From Flavobacteriales bacterium (GTDB lineage Bacteria; Bacteroidota; Bacteroidia; Flavobacteriales_D; Crocinitomicaceae), in contig CANHHA010000001.1 of NCBI GenBank assembly GCA_947460825.1, positions 62,001 to 126,000 on the forward strand: a stretch of 64,000 nucleotides of DNA, in the 5' to 3' direction. Position 1 is the first letter of the stretch. Every line of letters starts with the position of its first letter. Shown one piece after another: positions 34,873-44,151 of this stretch. The notes beneath the pieces were generated by a model. That model did no database searches, was not told the origin of the DNA, and was given only the letters and a program-made list of their open reading frames with translations. The translations under genes were made by a program, and so were the position numbers.

Positions 34873-35762
34873 TTGTTTCCTTCCGGATTATACATGGTCA
34901 CCCCCCGATCGGTGAAGGCGGTCACCATCACATCGAACATTTTTTTAGCATCAAACACCAGAGTTTTAGCCTTTCCAATATACACTTCACGATAAACCCC
35001 TTCGCGTAAAAACATTGGAAGTAATTCATCACAGCGACGTTTTTTGGAGTATTCTGGGTTATGAACTTTGGTGGTAACAATCATTTCGTTCCCTTCATAG
35101 TCACGGACCGGTAGCTTAAATTCTTTCGAATAATAAACCGGAACCCCAACATCCAAGGCATCTTCTAAGGTGTGTAAATGCGTGCCTGCATTGTCAAGGG
35201 TAACGTCGATGTACAATATTTTTCCACCGCTTTGAATCAGTTTCCCATAGGGTGAATCCCAATGGTATGGAGTGTTTTTTGCGGTATGGTCCTTAATATA
35301 TTCATAGGATTTTGCCCCCCATGCCGCAACAGGCTCGGTGGGATGATAGCTTCTAACTACGGCATCCGAAGTTCGGAATACTTCAGATATTTTACCCATG
35401 GCCGATGGGGTATTCAACACATCGAACAAGGGATTATCAGACACATAATCTAATTGCAAGCGAGCAATGGGTGAAGTTGGCATCAACACGATTCCGTTTA
35501 TTCCAACGGCTTCCTTAAGTACATTCACTACGGTATCCGCCCCTCCTTCAATGAATCCCATTCTACCTAAGCTCGCATGGACCATGAGGTGATCGCCTGG
35601 TTGAATGCCTGCATTTAAAAGCGATTCTTTCAATTCTTCTTTCGTGAAACCCTGCCCTGATTGTTGTTGATTAAGCAATTCAGCCTGGCGTTTTTTACGC
35701 TTAAGGGAACGGAATATCTCCTTTAAAAATTTAGGGATAAGGGATTTCCAATGCAAGGCCAT
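34869..35762 (-). CDS. AAC(3)-family N-acyltransferase
   Basis: This 297-residue protein belongs to the antibiotic acetyltransferase AAC(3)/YokD family: GDHLMVHASLGRMGFIEGG, VLMPTSP and RSYHPTEPVAAWG, with the conserved histidine. Outside resistance loci, members transfer acyl groups to amino sugars in surface glycans. The start is set at the ATG at 35762, since a -7-like box (TATCTTCG) ends 4 bases before it. The longer frame to 35822 would cross that box. It is the first gene of the operon and overlaps the deacetylase gene by 4 bases. A basic helix (KRKKRQ) near the N-terminus suggests membrane contact. Confidence 0.8.
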   Translation of the reverse strand: MALHWKSLIPKFLKEIFRSLKRKKRQAELLNQQQSGQGFTKEELKESLLNAGIQPGDHLMVHASLGRMGFIEGGADTVVNVLKEAVGINGIVLMPTSPIARLQLDYVSDNPLFDVLNTPSAMGKISEVFRTSDAVVRSYHPTEPVAAWGAKSYEYIKDHTAKNTPYHWDSPYGKLIQSGGKILYIDVTLDNAGTHLHTLEDALDVGVPVYYSKEFKLPVRDYEGNEMIVTTKVHNPEYSKKRRCDELLPMFLREGVYREVYIGKAKTLVFDAKKMFDVMVTAFTDRGVTMYNPEGNK

Positions 35763-35766
35763 AGTG

Positions 35767-35774
35767 CGAAGATA
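35767..35774 (-). promoter_or_regulatory. -7-like box for the acyltransferase operon
   Basis: TATCTTCG is one base from TAnnTTTG and ends 4 bases before the ATG at 35762. If used, the mRNA would be leaderless. Confidence 0.4.
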
Positions 35775-35876
35775 CGCAAAGGGAAAAGAAACAACGAACT
35801 TGAAATTGACTAAATTTAACACCTAAAGGCATCTTTGAACCCATGTTATGCGTACTTTTAAAAAAAAAATAATGCC

Positions 35877-36239
35877 ATGAAGAATCTTTTTTTAATTGCT
35901 CTACTTTTTATCTCCCTTGGATGTTTCGCACAAACAACCCTTGAGGAACGCGCGACCAATCAAACCAATCGCATGAAAACGGAACTGAATCTAACCGATG
36001 ATCAGTATACCAAAGTGTATGATATCAATTTGGGAATCATCATGAAAAATGATGGAATCAAAACTTCTACGTTTTCTGAGGAGGTTAAGAATGAAGTCCT
36101 ACAAAGTAATCAGCAGGCAAGAAAAGCCATGTTGAAAGATGTGTTAACCGCAGCACAATACGAAAAATTAGAAACAGAGGTGAAGGCCATTAAAAAGAAA
36201 AAACGCGAAAAAGCGGAACATAAAGAAGTAAAGAACTAA
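35877..36239 (+). CDS. Small exported helical protein, LTxxQ type
   Basis: This 120-residue protein has a signal peptide ending FAQ (cut before Q19). It contains ELNLTDDQYTKVYDIN and VLTAAQYEKLETE, two LTxxQ-like helices as in Spy/CpxP and DUF4890 proteins. The tail is lysine-rich. Spy-like proteins act as periplasmic chaperones; no clear function can be given here. It is followed immediately by a strong terminator and stands alone. Confidence 0.75.
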   Translation: MKNLFLIALLFISLGCFAQTTLEERATNQTNRMKTELNLTDDQYTKVYDINLGIIMKNDGIKTSTFSEEVKNEVLQSNQQARKAMLKDVLTAAQYEKLETEVKAIKKKKREKAEHKEVKN

Positions 36240-36243
36240 TGTA

Positions 36244-36270
36244 AATCCCGGGAAACCGGGATTTTTTTTT
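36244..36270 (+). terminator. Rho-independent terminator
   Basis: AATCCCGG-GAAA-CCGGGATT makes an 8-base-pair stem with a GAAA tetraloop, followed by at least seven further T residues. It lies 4 bases after the stop of the small exported protein gene. This is the clearest terminator in the window. Confidence 0.9.
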
Positions 36271-36281
36271 GATTAAAACGC

Positions 36282-36289
36282 TACCTTTG
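36282..36289 (+). promoter_or_regulatory. -7 box for the TMTC-like gene
   Basis: TACCTTTG matches TAnnTTTG and lies 12 bases after the terminator. It ends 4 bases before the GTG at 36294, so either the mRNA is leaderless or translation starts downstream (next in-frame GTG at 36324). Confidence 0.5.
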
Positions 36290-36293
36290 AGTT

Positions 36294-38594
36294 GTGCAGT
36301 TAGAATTCCCTTTCTTTGGTCGAGTGTATACGTTATCTCAACGTTTTATTTATCCAATACTCATTCTTTGGGTATTCCTGTTTTATGGTAATACGATTAA
36401 AAACACCTTCGCCTTAGACGACGAATTAGTTACGTGTACGGATCGACAAGAACACCCCTTAGTCTCGAAAGGAATTGCCGGAATTCCAAAAATTTTCACT
36501 TCGACCTATGCCTCCAATGAGGAGCAAAATTACGAGTATCGTCCACTGGTATTAACCTCCTTTGCCATTGAAAAAAGCGTATTCGGAAGCTCCGAAGCAT
36601 GGGTTCATATATCCCATTTTATTCAATTACTTTTATATGCCTTACTCGGCATCGTGTTATTCAGCACCCTGAAGACCTTATTTGGACCTTCCAAGCACCT
36701 TATAGCCTTCGTGATTACCTTGCTTTTTCTCAGCTTACCTATTCACAGCGAGGTCGTTAATAGCTTAAAAAATCGCGATGAATTGCTCAGCATGCTGTTC
36801 TCGATGTTGGCACTGCGTTCAGCACTGCGCTTTGTAGATTCACGCAAATGGAAATTTCTCCTCTTTACCTTGATGAATTTACTCTTAGCCTTATTGAGTA
36901 AAAAAACTGCCATGCCCATGTTGTTGATTATCCCCATTGCCCTAGTGTACTTTCGATCCTTTTCATGGAAATCCATTGCATTTATATCGGCATCGGTGTT
37001 CGGAGCACGAATCCTCTTTGGAGTGTTAAAAAAGGGCTTAATTGAAACCGAAAAAATTCGCGAATTTTCCATCGTTGAAAATCCAGCGTTTGAATACAGC
37101 TTCGTTCAGCGCATCCCCCTATTCTTTGACTCCGTGATTTGGTATATTAAACAAAGCATTTTACCGTTGGATCTGCAATGTTATTACGGCTTAGGCTCCT
37201 TTACCGTTTCATCAGCCTACACCTTGAAAACCTTTGCCATCGGAATGGTTCTGTTATTTACCCTAGGGCTTATTCTTTGGGCCGTTGTAAAAAAGGTGCA
37301 CACCGAACTGAGTTTTGGACTGGTATTTTTCTTTCTAGCCATCGTTGGCGCATGTAACTTGATCTTTCCTATGGTTGGTATTGTGGGTGAACGCTTGGCA
37401 TTTACTGCGAGTCTGGGTCTATGCATCACCATCGTCTTTCTGTTGAATCAATACTCAACAATCAAAGGAAATATTGCCCCCCTGCTTTTCATGGTATTTT
37501 GCGTGTATAGTTTAAGTATGGTATTCATTCGTAACAGCGCATGGAGCGACCGCCTGAGTCTGTATGAAGCAGATAGCTCCACCACAAAATCTGCTAAGGT
37601 TCACGCATTACTTGGACAAGAATTACAGTACCAAATTAATCAGTCTTGGAACGATGTGCAGTCAGAAAATCAAGAAGCGATTTACAGCAACGTGAATATG
37701 GCCAAACAAGCCTATGAAAACGCACTCCACACCTATCCTGATTATTACAAAATCCAAAACAACCTGGCCACCATTGAATCCTCCTTCTGGTGTGATGAGC
37801 GTGCAGCACTATCCATATTTAAGGCACTTACCAAGAAACAACCCGATTACCAAGAAGCGTGGAAAAACCGCTTAGTTTCTCTGCTGAGAATCTATATTGT
37901 CTGGAAACGAAACGAAGCCTTCTTAACGGATAAATCACTTAACAATGACCCAATTCACTCCCTTGATTCCCTCTCAAGCTTAAGCGTGTTAGGCTTACTG
38001 AGTCAATTCGAGGAACGGGGAAAAATGTTTTTAGCCGATGGATTAAATCCAACGTCGATTAATGAACTTAGCGCCTACGCTTCAGGACAAACCTCATGGA
38101 ACATGGATTTAGCCCACATAAACCCTCCTTATGCAACAGCAGTCAGACAACGGTTAATGGAGCTATATACTGGAAAAAAAGCGAGTTATAACATCGTGGA
38201 TGATTTCCGTAAACAGCTGGTTGGCCATTTTGTAGCGCCAAGTCGATTTGCAGTAATTTCAGATTCCTTAATCAATGAAATCATAGCCACAAAGTCCGCA
38301 ATCGAACGGAAATTCCCCGAATCCAAGGTAGAGGAACTCACGGATACCTACCTCATGAATGCCCTTCGGTATGAAGCAATAATCGCTATCCACACCCATC
38401 AAATCAAATCCGGAAAAGGTAAGCCCAAGGATTTTGTACAAATAGGTAATTCATATGTAAATCTGGGGGATAAAGATAAGGCCATTCGCTCATTCAATAA
38501 GGCGATTAGTGCCCTACGCACGGTGCAAAGCCCCGCAGCAAGTGATGAAATAACGCGCTTAGAATCATACATTCAAAAAATTAATAATCAATAG
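36294..38594 (+). CDS. TMTC-like polytopic membrane protein with TPR tail
   Basis: This 766-residue protein has about ten membrane helices in the first 410 residues and a soluble C-terminal half with TPR-like repeats (ALHTYPDYYKIQNNLA, IGNSYVNLGDKDKAIRSFNKA). An early FALDDELVT and VVNSLKNRDELLSMLF resemble the TMTC/GT-C fold O-mannosyltransferase type, where acidic residues after the first helix are catalytic. It probably transfers a sugar from a lipid donor on the periplasmic side. The start is GTG and remains uncertain. It heads the sulfotransferase gene row, with 15 bases to the next gene. Confidence 0.75.
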   Translation: MQLEFPFFGRVYTLSQRFIYPILILWVFLFYGNTIKNTFALDDELVTCTDRQEHPLVSKGIAGIPKIFTSTYASNEEQNYEYRPLVLTSFAIEKSVFGSSEAWVHISHFIQLLLYALLGIVLFSTLKTLFGPSKHLIAFVITLLFLSLPIHSEVVNSLKNRDELLSMLFSMLALRSALRFVDSRKWKFLLFTLMNLLLALLSKKTAMPMLLIIPIALVYFRSFSWKSIAFISASVFGARILFGVLKKGLIETEKIREFSIVENPAFEYSFVQRIPLFFDSVIWYIKQSILPLDLQCYYGLGSFTVSSAYTLKTFAIGMVLLFTLGLILWAVVKKVHTELSFGLVFFFLAIVGACNLIFPMVGIVGERLAFTASLGLCITIVFLLNQYSTIKGNIAPLLFMVFCVYSLSMVFIRNSAWSDRLSLYEADSSTTKSAKVHALLGQELQYQINQSWNDVQSENQEAIYSNVNMAKQAYENALHTYPDYYKIQNNLATIESSFWCDERAALSIFKALTKKQPDYQEAWKNRLVSLLRIYIVWKRNEAFLTDKSLNNDPIHSLDSLSSLSVLGLLSQFEERGKMFLADGLNPTSINELSAYASGQTSWNMDLAHINPPYATAVRQRLMELYTGKKASYNIVDDFRKQLVGHFVAPSRFAVISDSLINEIIATKSAIERKFPESKVEELTDTYLMNALRYEAIIAIHTHQIKSGKGKPKDFVQIGNSYVNLGDKDKAIRSFNKAISALRTVQSPAASDEITRLESYIQKINNQ

Positions 38595-38609
38595 TTTACA
38601 TTAAATAAC

Positions 38610-39584
38610 TTGAAGCGATTATTCATTATAGGAATCGGGCGATCTGGGTCAACTTTACTTTCCAAAACCCTCGGAAGCCACCCCGATTGCTTAGACAATC
38701 CTGAAATTCCGTTGTTCTCATTTTTTTATAAGGCACTTCGAAATCAACGGTCCAATTCAGAAACAAATCGCTTGATTGTGCGCTTTATACACGCCATGAA
38801 GCGAAGGCATCCGGGTCATCCCTGGCGAATACAAACCGAAGAAATAGCAAAGATTCCGAGTGGCTTGGACTACTTCGATTTCATGAACGAGCTTTCGACC
38901 TTATTCACCACCGAATCTGCATCTGAAAAGAACACACGACGTCCTCATTGGATCATCGATAAGAATCCAGTAAACACCTTACATGTGCATCATTTTTTGA
39001 AGGAATACCCACATACTCGGGCCGTTTTTCTGGCGCGTGATCCGCGGGCGAATATCGCTTCTCGAATGCAAAGTCAAAACCTGATTCATGGGAGGACCAA
39101 TCACTGGATGCTAAATGCACTGCGTTGGCGCAGCTATAACCGATATTATTACACCCTCAAGAACAAATTCCCGGATCAAATTCATTTACTTCGCTATGAG
39201 GATTTTGCATTAAATCCACAGCAACACATGGATGAACTCTGCGATTTCTTAAGGATTCACCATGTAACGCTTGAATCTCCTAATCCTATATCCTCAACGC
39301 ACATTGATCAGAACACAGCACGTTTAGTGAAAAAGTACCGTGATTTAAACGCTACCATTAATCCCCATGCGATAAGCCGATGGAAAGCAGTACTTGACAA
39401 ACAAACCATTGGAGCAATTGAAGACATCTGTAAAACCGAAATGGATTTCTTTAGATATTCTCGTGAAACAAGGGTTAAAGTGCCAATTCCGGGTAAATTT
39501 CGTTTCTTAGCGCATTGGTATGAACTCAAAGAAAAACTCATTTTTTCCCTTCCCTTGTCCCTAAAATTAAAACGTCTTGAATAA
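38610..39584 (+). CDS. Sulfotransferase family protein 1
   Basis: This 324-residue protein starts from a TTG and opens with FIIGIGRSGSTLLSKTLGSHPD, the PAPS 5'-phosphosulfate-binding loop of sulfotransferases. VFLARDPRANIASR gives the 3'-phosphate-binding region. It lacks a signal peptide and a membrane helix. Acceptors could be cell-surface glycans or lipids. It shares the family with the next two genes but is clearly divergent from them. The stop overlaps the next start by 8 bases. Confidence 0.85.
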   Translation: MKRLFIIGIGRSGSTLLSKTLGSHPDCLDNPEIPLFSFFYKALRNQRSNSETNRLIVRFIHAMKRRHPGHPWRIQTEEIAKIPSGLDYFDFMNELSTLFTTESASEKNTRRPHWIIDKNPVNTLHVHHFLKEYPHTRAVFLARDPRANIASRMQSQNLIHGRTNHWMLNALRWRSYNRYYYTLKNKFPDQIHLLRYEDFALNPQQHMDELCDFLRIHHVTLESPNPISSTHIDQNTARLVKKYRDLNATINPHAISRWKAVLDKQTIGAIEDICKTEMDFFRYSRETRVKVPIPGKFRFLAHWYELKEKLIFSLPLSLKLKRLE

Positions 39585-40626
39585 GCATCACCACATCATT
39601 GGCATTGGTCGTTCAGGAACCACGCTGCTGCAGAGCATATTGAATTCACAGCCGGAAGTATGGGCAGGTCCAGAGAATTATTTTATTCCTTTTTTCTATC
39701 ATGCTTGGAAAGATAAAACCGAATTCAATCGGTCAGACTTAACTTTAGCGGCACGCTTTCACAAGGCCTTTGGAATCCTGCAACCCTATGTAGGATTTAC
39801 CTTTAATGAGACGTTGTTCGTATCGAATACAGAGATTAAGTCTTATCAAGAACTGATCATACACACGTATCGTTCCTTTGTGGATCAACTTTCTCCCGCG
39901 AAAGAAGCGGTTTATTTCATCAATAAAAATCCACTGCACTCCTACCACCTTAACGCACTGCATTCAATCAACCCGGACACCAAGTTCATTTGGATGATGC
40001 GAGACTACCGGGCCAATGTGAATTCTAGAAAAAATAGCGTGCACTTAAAATCTGCAAGCGCTTACTATAATTCCATACGCTGGATTCAATTTGAGCAACG
40101 GATTGCTTCCTTTCAAAAACATCATCCAAATCACCTACTTGTTGTTCGGTATGAAGACCTGGTGGAAGCCCCAGATCAATGCTTAGCCAAGGTGTGTGAA
40201 TTTCTTGAAATCCCAATAAATATAAACACACAAGAAGCCTTAGCACCATATCAAGCATTATTTCAACACGAAGTAAAAACCCAATACGAACAGGCGGAGC
40301 GCATGAAAAAACGCTATAGCGATTTATCCAAACCCATTCATAACGAGGCAGTTGAGACTTGGAAAACGGGATTAACCATTCAGGAACGTGAAGTGTGTGA
40401 GGTCATTGCAGGGAGAAAAGGAAGTGCCTATGGCTATCCAGCCACCTTGACAATTCCGAAAACTAAACGATGTTGGATTCAAGCGATAGCCATGCTATAT
40501 GCTGTAAAAATCCGCATGGAACGAGCTAAAGATGCGCTATTTAACCGCTTACCTATTCAGTTAAAAGTAACTTATTTTGAGCGTTGGGTGCTCCGAATCG
40601 ATAAAAAACGGAAGCATGTGGCGTAG
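39577..40626 (+). CDS. Sulfotransferase family protein 2
   Basis: This 349-residue sulfotransferase starts from a TTG (first residues MNKHHHIIGIGRSG). The PAPS loop is IGRSGTTLLQSILNSQPEVW and the 3'-phosphate site is WMMRDYRANVNSRK. Its 3' end overlaps the third gene. The three consecutive genes share the same loop but differ elsewhere, which suggests old duplication and different acceptors. Confidence 0.85.
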   Translation: MNKHHHIIGIGRSGTTLLQSILNSQPEVWAGPENYFIPFFYHAWKDKTEFNRSDLTLAARFHKAFGILQPYVGFTFNETLFVSNTEIKSYQELIIHTYRSFVDQLSPAKEAVYFINKNPLHSYHLNALHSINPDTKFIWMMRDYRANVNSRKNSVHLKSASAYYNSIRWIQFEQRIASFQKHHPNHLLVVRYEDLVEAPDQCLAKVCEFLEIPININTQEALAPYQALFQHEVKTQYEQAERMKKRYSDLSKPIHNEAVETWKTGLTIQEREVCEVIAGRKGSAYGYPATLTIPKTKRCWIQAIAMLYAVKIRMERAKDALFNRLPIQLKVTYFERWVLRIDKKRKHVA

Positions 40627-41665
40627 CGACGAATTAGACTCCATACCCATCCATTTTATACTGTGTACGGAACGCACGGGATCCTCCTTACTTTCGACCA
40701 TGTTGAATATGAATCCTTCATTGATTGTTGCATCGGAAGAACCTTTTGCCTTGTATTTTTCGGGTAAGTACGGAAACATAAGCGATTGGAGCGAACGCCA
40801 AATCAACGCCTATGTGGATGACTTCTTTAGCCTTTTTGAAAAGAATGCCGCCCTGTATTTTGAGCACAAAGATCGTTTTGCCGAATGCCTGTTGGCCCAT
40901 GCACCGATTTTGAACTATGATCGATTAATTAAATTGACATATTTAAATTTCTATGATCGGGACATCAAAAACAAGGATTCCATCCAGGTTATTTTAGACA
41001 AGCAGATGAAATATGTATTTCATAAGGAGGAAATTACGCGATTGTTCCCCAGTGCTAGCTTCTTGATATTAACTCGGGATGTATTGAAAAACATCGAAGC
41101 AAAAGCGAGACGCGGAATCGATTTTTTTAGTCACCCCTATTATTTGAGTAACGTATGGAAGCTCACCTACGAGGAGGCCTTGTGTTTTCCACGAACGCAA
41201 ATCCTACATTTTGAAACGTTTATTTCCGACCCGGAAGCGGCATTGAAAACCTTGAATACATTCTGGGGCGTTCCATATGAATCAGCTCAATTGAATTATC
41301 AAGCTGGATTCAACGCACTAATTGCGCATCGCTCGGACCTACTGTCCCCTGATTTCATCAAAAAAATAAGCGATTTTCACCGAGGAATACTAGATGCAGA
41401 ACCACGAGCCACCCAAATAGCTGTTGAAACCATATCACAAAAACAACAAGCAGTCATTCTAAAACAAACACGTGAAACAAGTAAAAAGCTCGGGTATACG
41501 AATCCAACAATGGCAATAAAGCTTAATATTTGGGACGCTATAAGCTGGACGTTCTACCGAATACTAGCACTATTATTCCGTCCATATTTATGGAGAGTTT
41601 ATCGACTGTTACCACTCAAGCTAAAACGCATCATTAGACGAAGAAAAAATCAATACACTCCATAA
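40616..41665 (+). CDS. Sulfotransferase family protein 3
   Basis: This 349-residue protein has the PAPS loop FILCTERTGSSLLSTMLNMNP and a later LILTRDVLKNIEAKAR. The first loop residue is T instead of G (CTERTGSS), as in eukaryote-type sulfotransferases. The ATG at 40616 gives an 11-base overlap with the previous gene and starts 15 residues before the loop. A frame from 40577 would overlap by 50 bases and is less likely. The C-terminus ends in basic residues. Confidence 0.82.
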   Translation: MWRSDELDSIPIHFILCTERTGSSLLSTMLNMNPSLIVASEEPFALYFSGKYGNISDWSERQINAYVDDFFSLFEKNAALYFEHKDRFAECLLAHAPILNYDRLIKLTYLNFYDRDIKNKDSIQVILDKQMKYVFHKEEITRLFPSASFLILTRDVLKNIEAKARRGIDFFSHPYYLSNVWKLTYEEALCFPRTQILHFETFISDPEAALKTLNTFWGVPYESAQLNYQAGFNALIAHRSDLLSPDFIKKISDFHRGILDAEPRATQIAVETISQKQQAVILKQTRETSKKLGYTNPTMAIKLNIWDAISWTFYRILALLFRPYLWRVYRLLPLKLKRIIRRRKNQYTP

Positions 41666-41704
41666 GCTTGGAACTTTTATTACATTAGTCTTGTTAATCT
41701 ACTC

Positions 41705-42445
41705 ATGAATCGCATCGTTATATTTCTTCTTTTTATCTTCGGCTCAGGTCAATGCCTGAGCTTCGCGGAAGAGCCTATGCGTATATTATTCATAGGCAAT
41801 TCTTACACCTACCGCAATCACATGCCGCGCATGTTCATGAAAATCGCCAAGGCAAATGGAAAGCATGTGGAAGTAAATTGGTGCGTCAAGGGAAAAACAT
41901 CGTTCTACAGACACTCTTTACGAAAGAAAGTGTATCGGGCAATCCAATGGAAGAAATGGGATTACGTAGTGCTGCAGGGGTCTAGTAGAGACATGTTGAA
42001 GGACAGCTCAATGTATTATAATAAAACGCTTCCTGGGTTAAATAAAATTGTAACTAGTATTAAGCAACGAAACCCTAACACCAAGTTAGTGTTCTTTATG
42101 ACATGGGCTTACAAAAAGGGGTATCCTAAATATGCCTTTTCAAATACCCATTACAAAATGATCCGGAGGATTTCAGCAAAATACAAGACACTTGCCACCG
42201 ATTTCGATGCCTTACTCTCTCCGGTGGGCTTAGTATTTGAAAAGTTATACTTTAAACATCGTATAAAAACACTTTATAAACCGGACAACGGACACCCAAG
42301 TGAGCTTGGATCTTATGCTGCGGCCTGTAGTTTTTTTTCCGTAATTTTTAAAGAGCGGGTTAAACACACGCCTCAAGCGTATCTAAAAATCAAAAAGCAT
42401 AATGTGATTGAATCCCTGGTTTGGAAATACACGAAAAGTCAATAA
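41705..42445 (+). CDS. Exported SGNH-family hydrolase
   Basis: This 246-residue protein has a signal peptide (ending LSFAEE) and the SGNH hydrolase motifs. The GDS-like block I is ILFIGNSYTYRN (serine nucleophile in NSYT), GxN-type YVVLQGSSRD follows, and the C-terminal block DNGHPSELG carries the Asp/His pair. Such enzymes remove acetyl or other acyl esters from glycans. It follows the third sulfotransferase gene by 39 bases. Together they suggest periplasmic trimming of a sulfated, acylated surface polymer (inference). Confidence 0.82.
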   Translation: MNRIVIFLLFIFGSGQCLSFAEEPMRILFIGNSYTYRNHMPRMFMKIAKANGKHVEVNWCVKGKTSFYRHSLRKKVYRAIQWKKWDYVVLQGSSRDMLKDSSMYYNKTLPGLNKIVTSIKQRNPNTKLVFFMTWAYKKGYPKYAFSNTHYKMIRRISAKYKTLATDFDALLSPVGLVFEKLYFKHRIKTLYKPDNGHPSELGSYAAACSFFSVIFKERVKHTPQAYLKIKKHNVIESLVWKYTKSQ

Positions 42446-42457
42446 GCGCCTAACTAA

Positions 42458-44140
42458 TTACATTATTTTTCGGTACTTGATACGTTTCGGGCCACTATCA
42501 CCCAAGCGTTTCTTCTTGTTTTCCTCGTATTCAGAGTAGGAACCTTCGAACCAATACACCTGAGAATCCCCTTCAAAGGCCAAGATGTGCGTACAAATAC
42601 GATCCAAGAACCATCGGTCGTGAGAAATAACCACCGCACAACCAGCAAAGCGTTCGATGCCTTCCTCCAAGGCGCGCAAGGTGTTCACATCAATATCATT
42701 CGTTGGCTCATCCAGCAACAAGACGTTAGCTTCAATCATTAGGGTCATAGCCAAATGTAAGCGATTTCGTTCCCCACCCGAGAGCACGCCCACTTTTTTA
42801 TTTTGATCCGAACCGTTAAAGTTGAACTTTGACAAGTACGCTCGGGCATTGATCTTTTGATTACCAATCTCAATAAATTCAAGGCCATTGGAAACTACAT
42901 CATACACTGATTTATTTGGATCTAAGGATTTATGGTTCTGGTCAACATAGCCTAGCTTCACCGTTTCCCCAACCATAAATTGACCATTCTCGGGCATGAG
43001 TTCCTCCATAATCATTTTGAAAATGGTAGTTTTCCCCGCACCATTGGGTCCGATGATTCCGACAATACCGGCAGGCGGTAGGGAAAAATTTAAATCATCG
43101 TATAGCAATTTATCTCCAAAGCTCTTACCTACATGTAGTGCTTCAATTACATTGTTTCCAAGTCGTGGGCCATTCGGGATCGGAATCTCGAGTGTAGCTT
43201 CTTTTTCTTTGCCATCTTCTGAGAGCATTTTCTCGTAATTCTGAAGCCTAGCTTTCGATTTTGCCTGACGTGCTTTTGGATTCATTCGCACCCATTCTAA
43301 CTCTTGGGCTAGCATGCGTTGACGTTTAGATTCGGTCTTTTCTTCCGCTTTTAATCGGTTCCCTTTTTGTTCAAGCCATGAACTGTAGTTCCCTTTCCAT
43401 GGAATCCCCTCTCCCCGATCCAATTCAAGAATCCAACCCGCTACGTTGTCCAAGAAATACCGGTCGTGTGTTACCGCAATTACGGTACCTTGGTACTGTT
43501 GTAAATGTTGTTCTAACCAATCGATTGATTCTGCATCCAAGTGGTTTGTTGGCTCATCTAACAAGAGTACATCTGGATTTTGTAGTAAGAGGCGGCATAG
43601 CGCTACGCGTCGTTTTTCTCCACCTGAAAGCGAAGCAATTACTTGGTCATCGGGCGGACAACGCAAGGAATCCATAGCGCGTTCAATTTTATTATCCAAT
43701 TCCCACGCATCAAGCGCATCAATTTTATCTTGAACTTCCCCTTGACGAGCGATTAACTTATCCATTTTATCCGGATCATTCATCACTTCTTCATCCATGA
43801 ACGCATTGTTAATGTCTTCATACTCCTTGAGCACGTCAACGACTTCTTTTGCTCCTTCAAGTACAATTTCTTTTACCGTTTTATTCGGATCCAACTCAGG
43901 TTCCTGCGGAAGATATCCGACACTGTAGCCTGGAGAGAACACCACGTCTCCTTGATACGACTGATCAAGGCCCGCAATAATTTTCATTATGGTAGATTTT
44001 CCAGAACCGTTCAATCCAATGATACCGATTTTGGCACCATAGAAAAAACTGAGGTAAATGTTTTTAATGATCTGTTTTCCTTGTGGGGTAGACTTGGATA
44101 CGCCCACCATGGAGAAAATAATTTTCTTATCGTCTGACAT
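42458..44140 (-). CDS. ettA: ABC-F translation factor EttA
   Basis: This 560-residue ABC-F protein has two ATPase cassettes. Walker A is GLNGSGKST (42-50) in the first and GPNGAGKTT in the second; signatures are LSGGEKRR and LSGGERNR. The linker holds a long helical arm with KQRMLAQELEWVRMNPKARQ, the EttA-type arm that contacts tRNA and the ribosomal E site. EttA gates the first elongation step according to ATP level. The start ATG at 44140 (MSDDKKII) is used, since the longer frame runs over the preceding gene's end. It follows the glycosyltransferase gene by 11 bases. Confidence 0.93.
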   Translation of the reverse strand: MSDDKKIIFSMVGVSKSTPQGKQIIKNIYLSFFYGAKIGIIGLNGSGKSTIMKIIAGLDQSYQGDVVFSPGYSVGYLPQEPELDPNKTVKEIVLEGAKEVVDVLKEYEDINNAFMDEEVMNDPDKMDKLIARQGEVQDKIDALDAWELDNKIERAMDSLRCPPDDQVIASLSGGEKRRVALCRLLLQNPDVLLLDEPTNHLDAESIDWLEQHLQQYQGTVIAVTHDRYFLDNVAGWILELDRGEGIPWKGNYSSWLEQKGNRLKAEEKTESKRQRMLAQELEWVRMNPKARQAKSKARLQNYEKMLSEDGKEKEATLEIPIPNGPRLGNNVIEALHVGKSFGDKLLYDDLNFSLPPAGIVGIIGPNGAGKTTIFKMIMEELMPENGQFMVGETVKLGYVDQNHKSLDPNKSVYDVVSNGLEFIEIGNQKINARAYLSKFNFNGSDQNKKVGVLSGGERNRLHLAMTLMIEANVLLLDEPTNDIDVNTLRALEEGIERFAGCAVVISHDRWFLDRICTHILAFEGDSQVYWFEGSYSEYEENKKKRLGDSGPKRIKYRKIM

Positions 44141-44151
44141 AATACTATGAA

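Noticed and set aside
34869-35762. Antibiotic resistance gene aac(3)
   Set aside because: The family match is real, but the operon context (deacetylase, FemAB-like, SDR) points to glycan modification rather than drug resistance.
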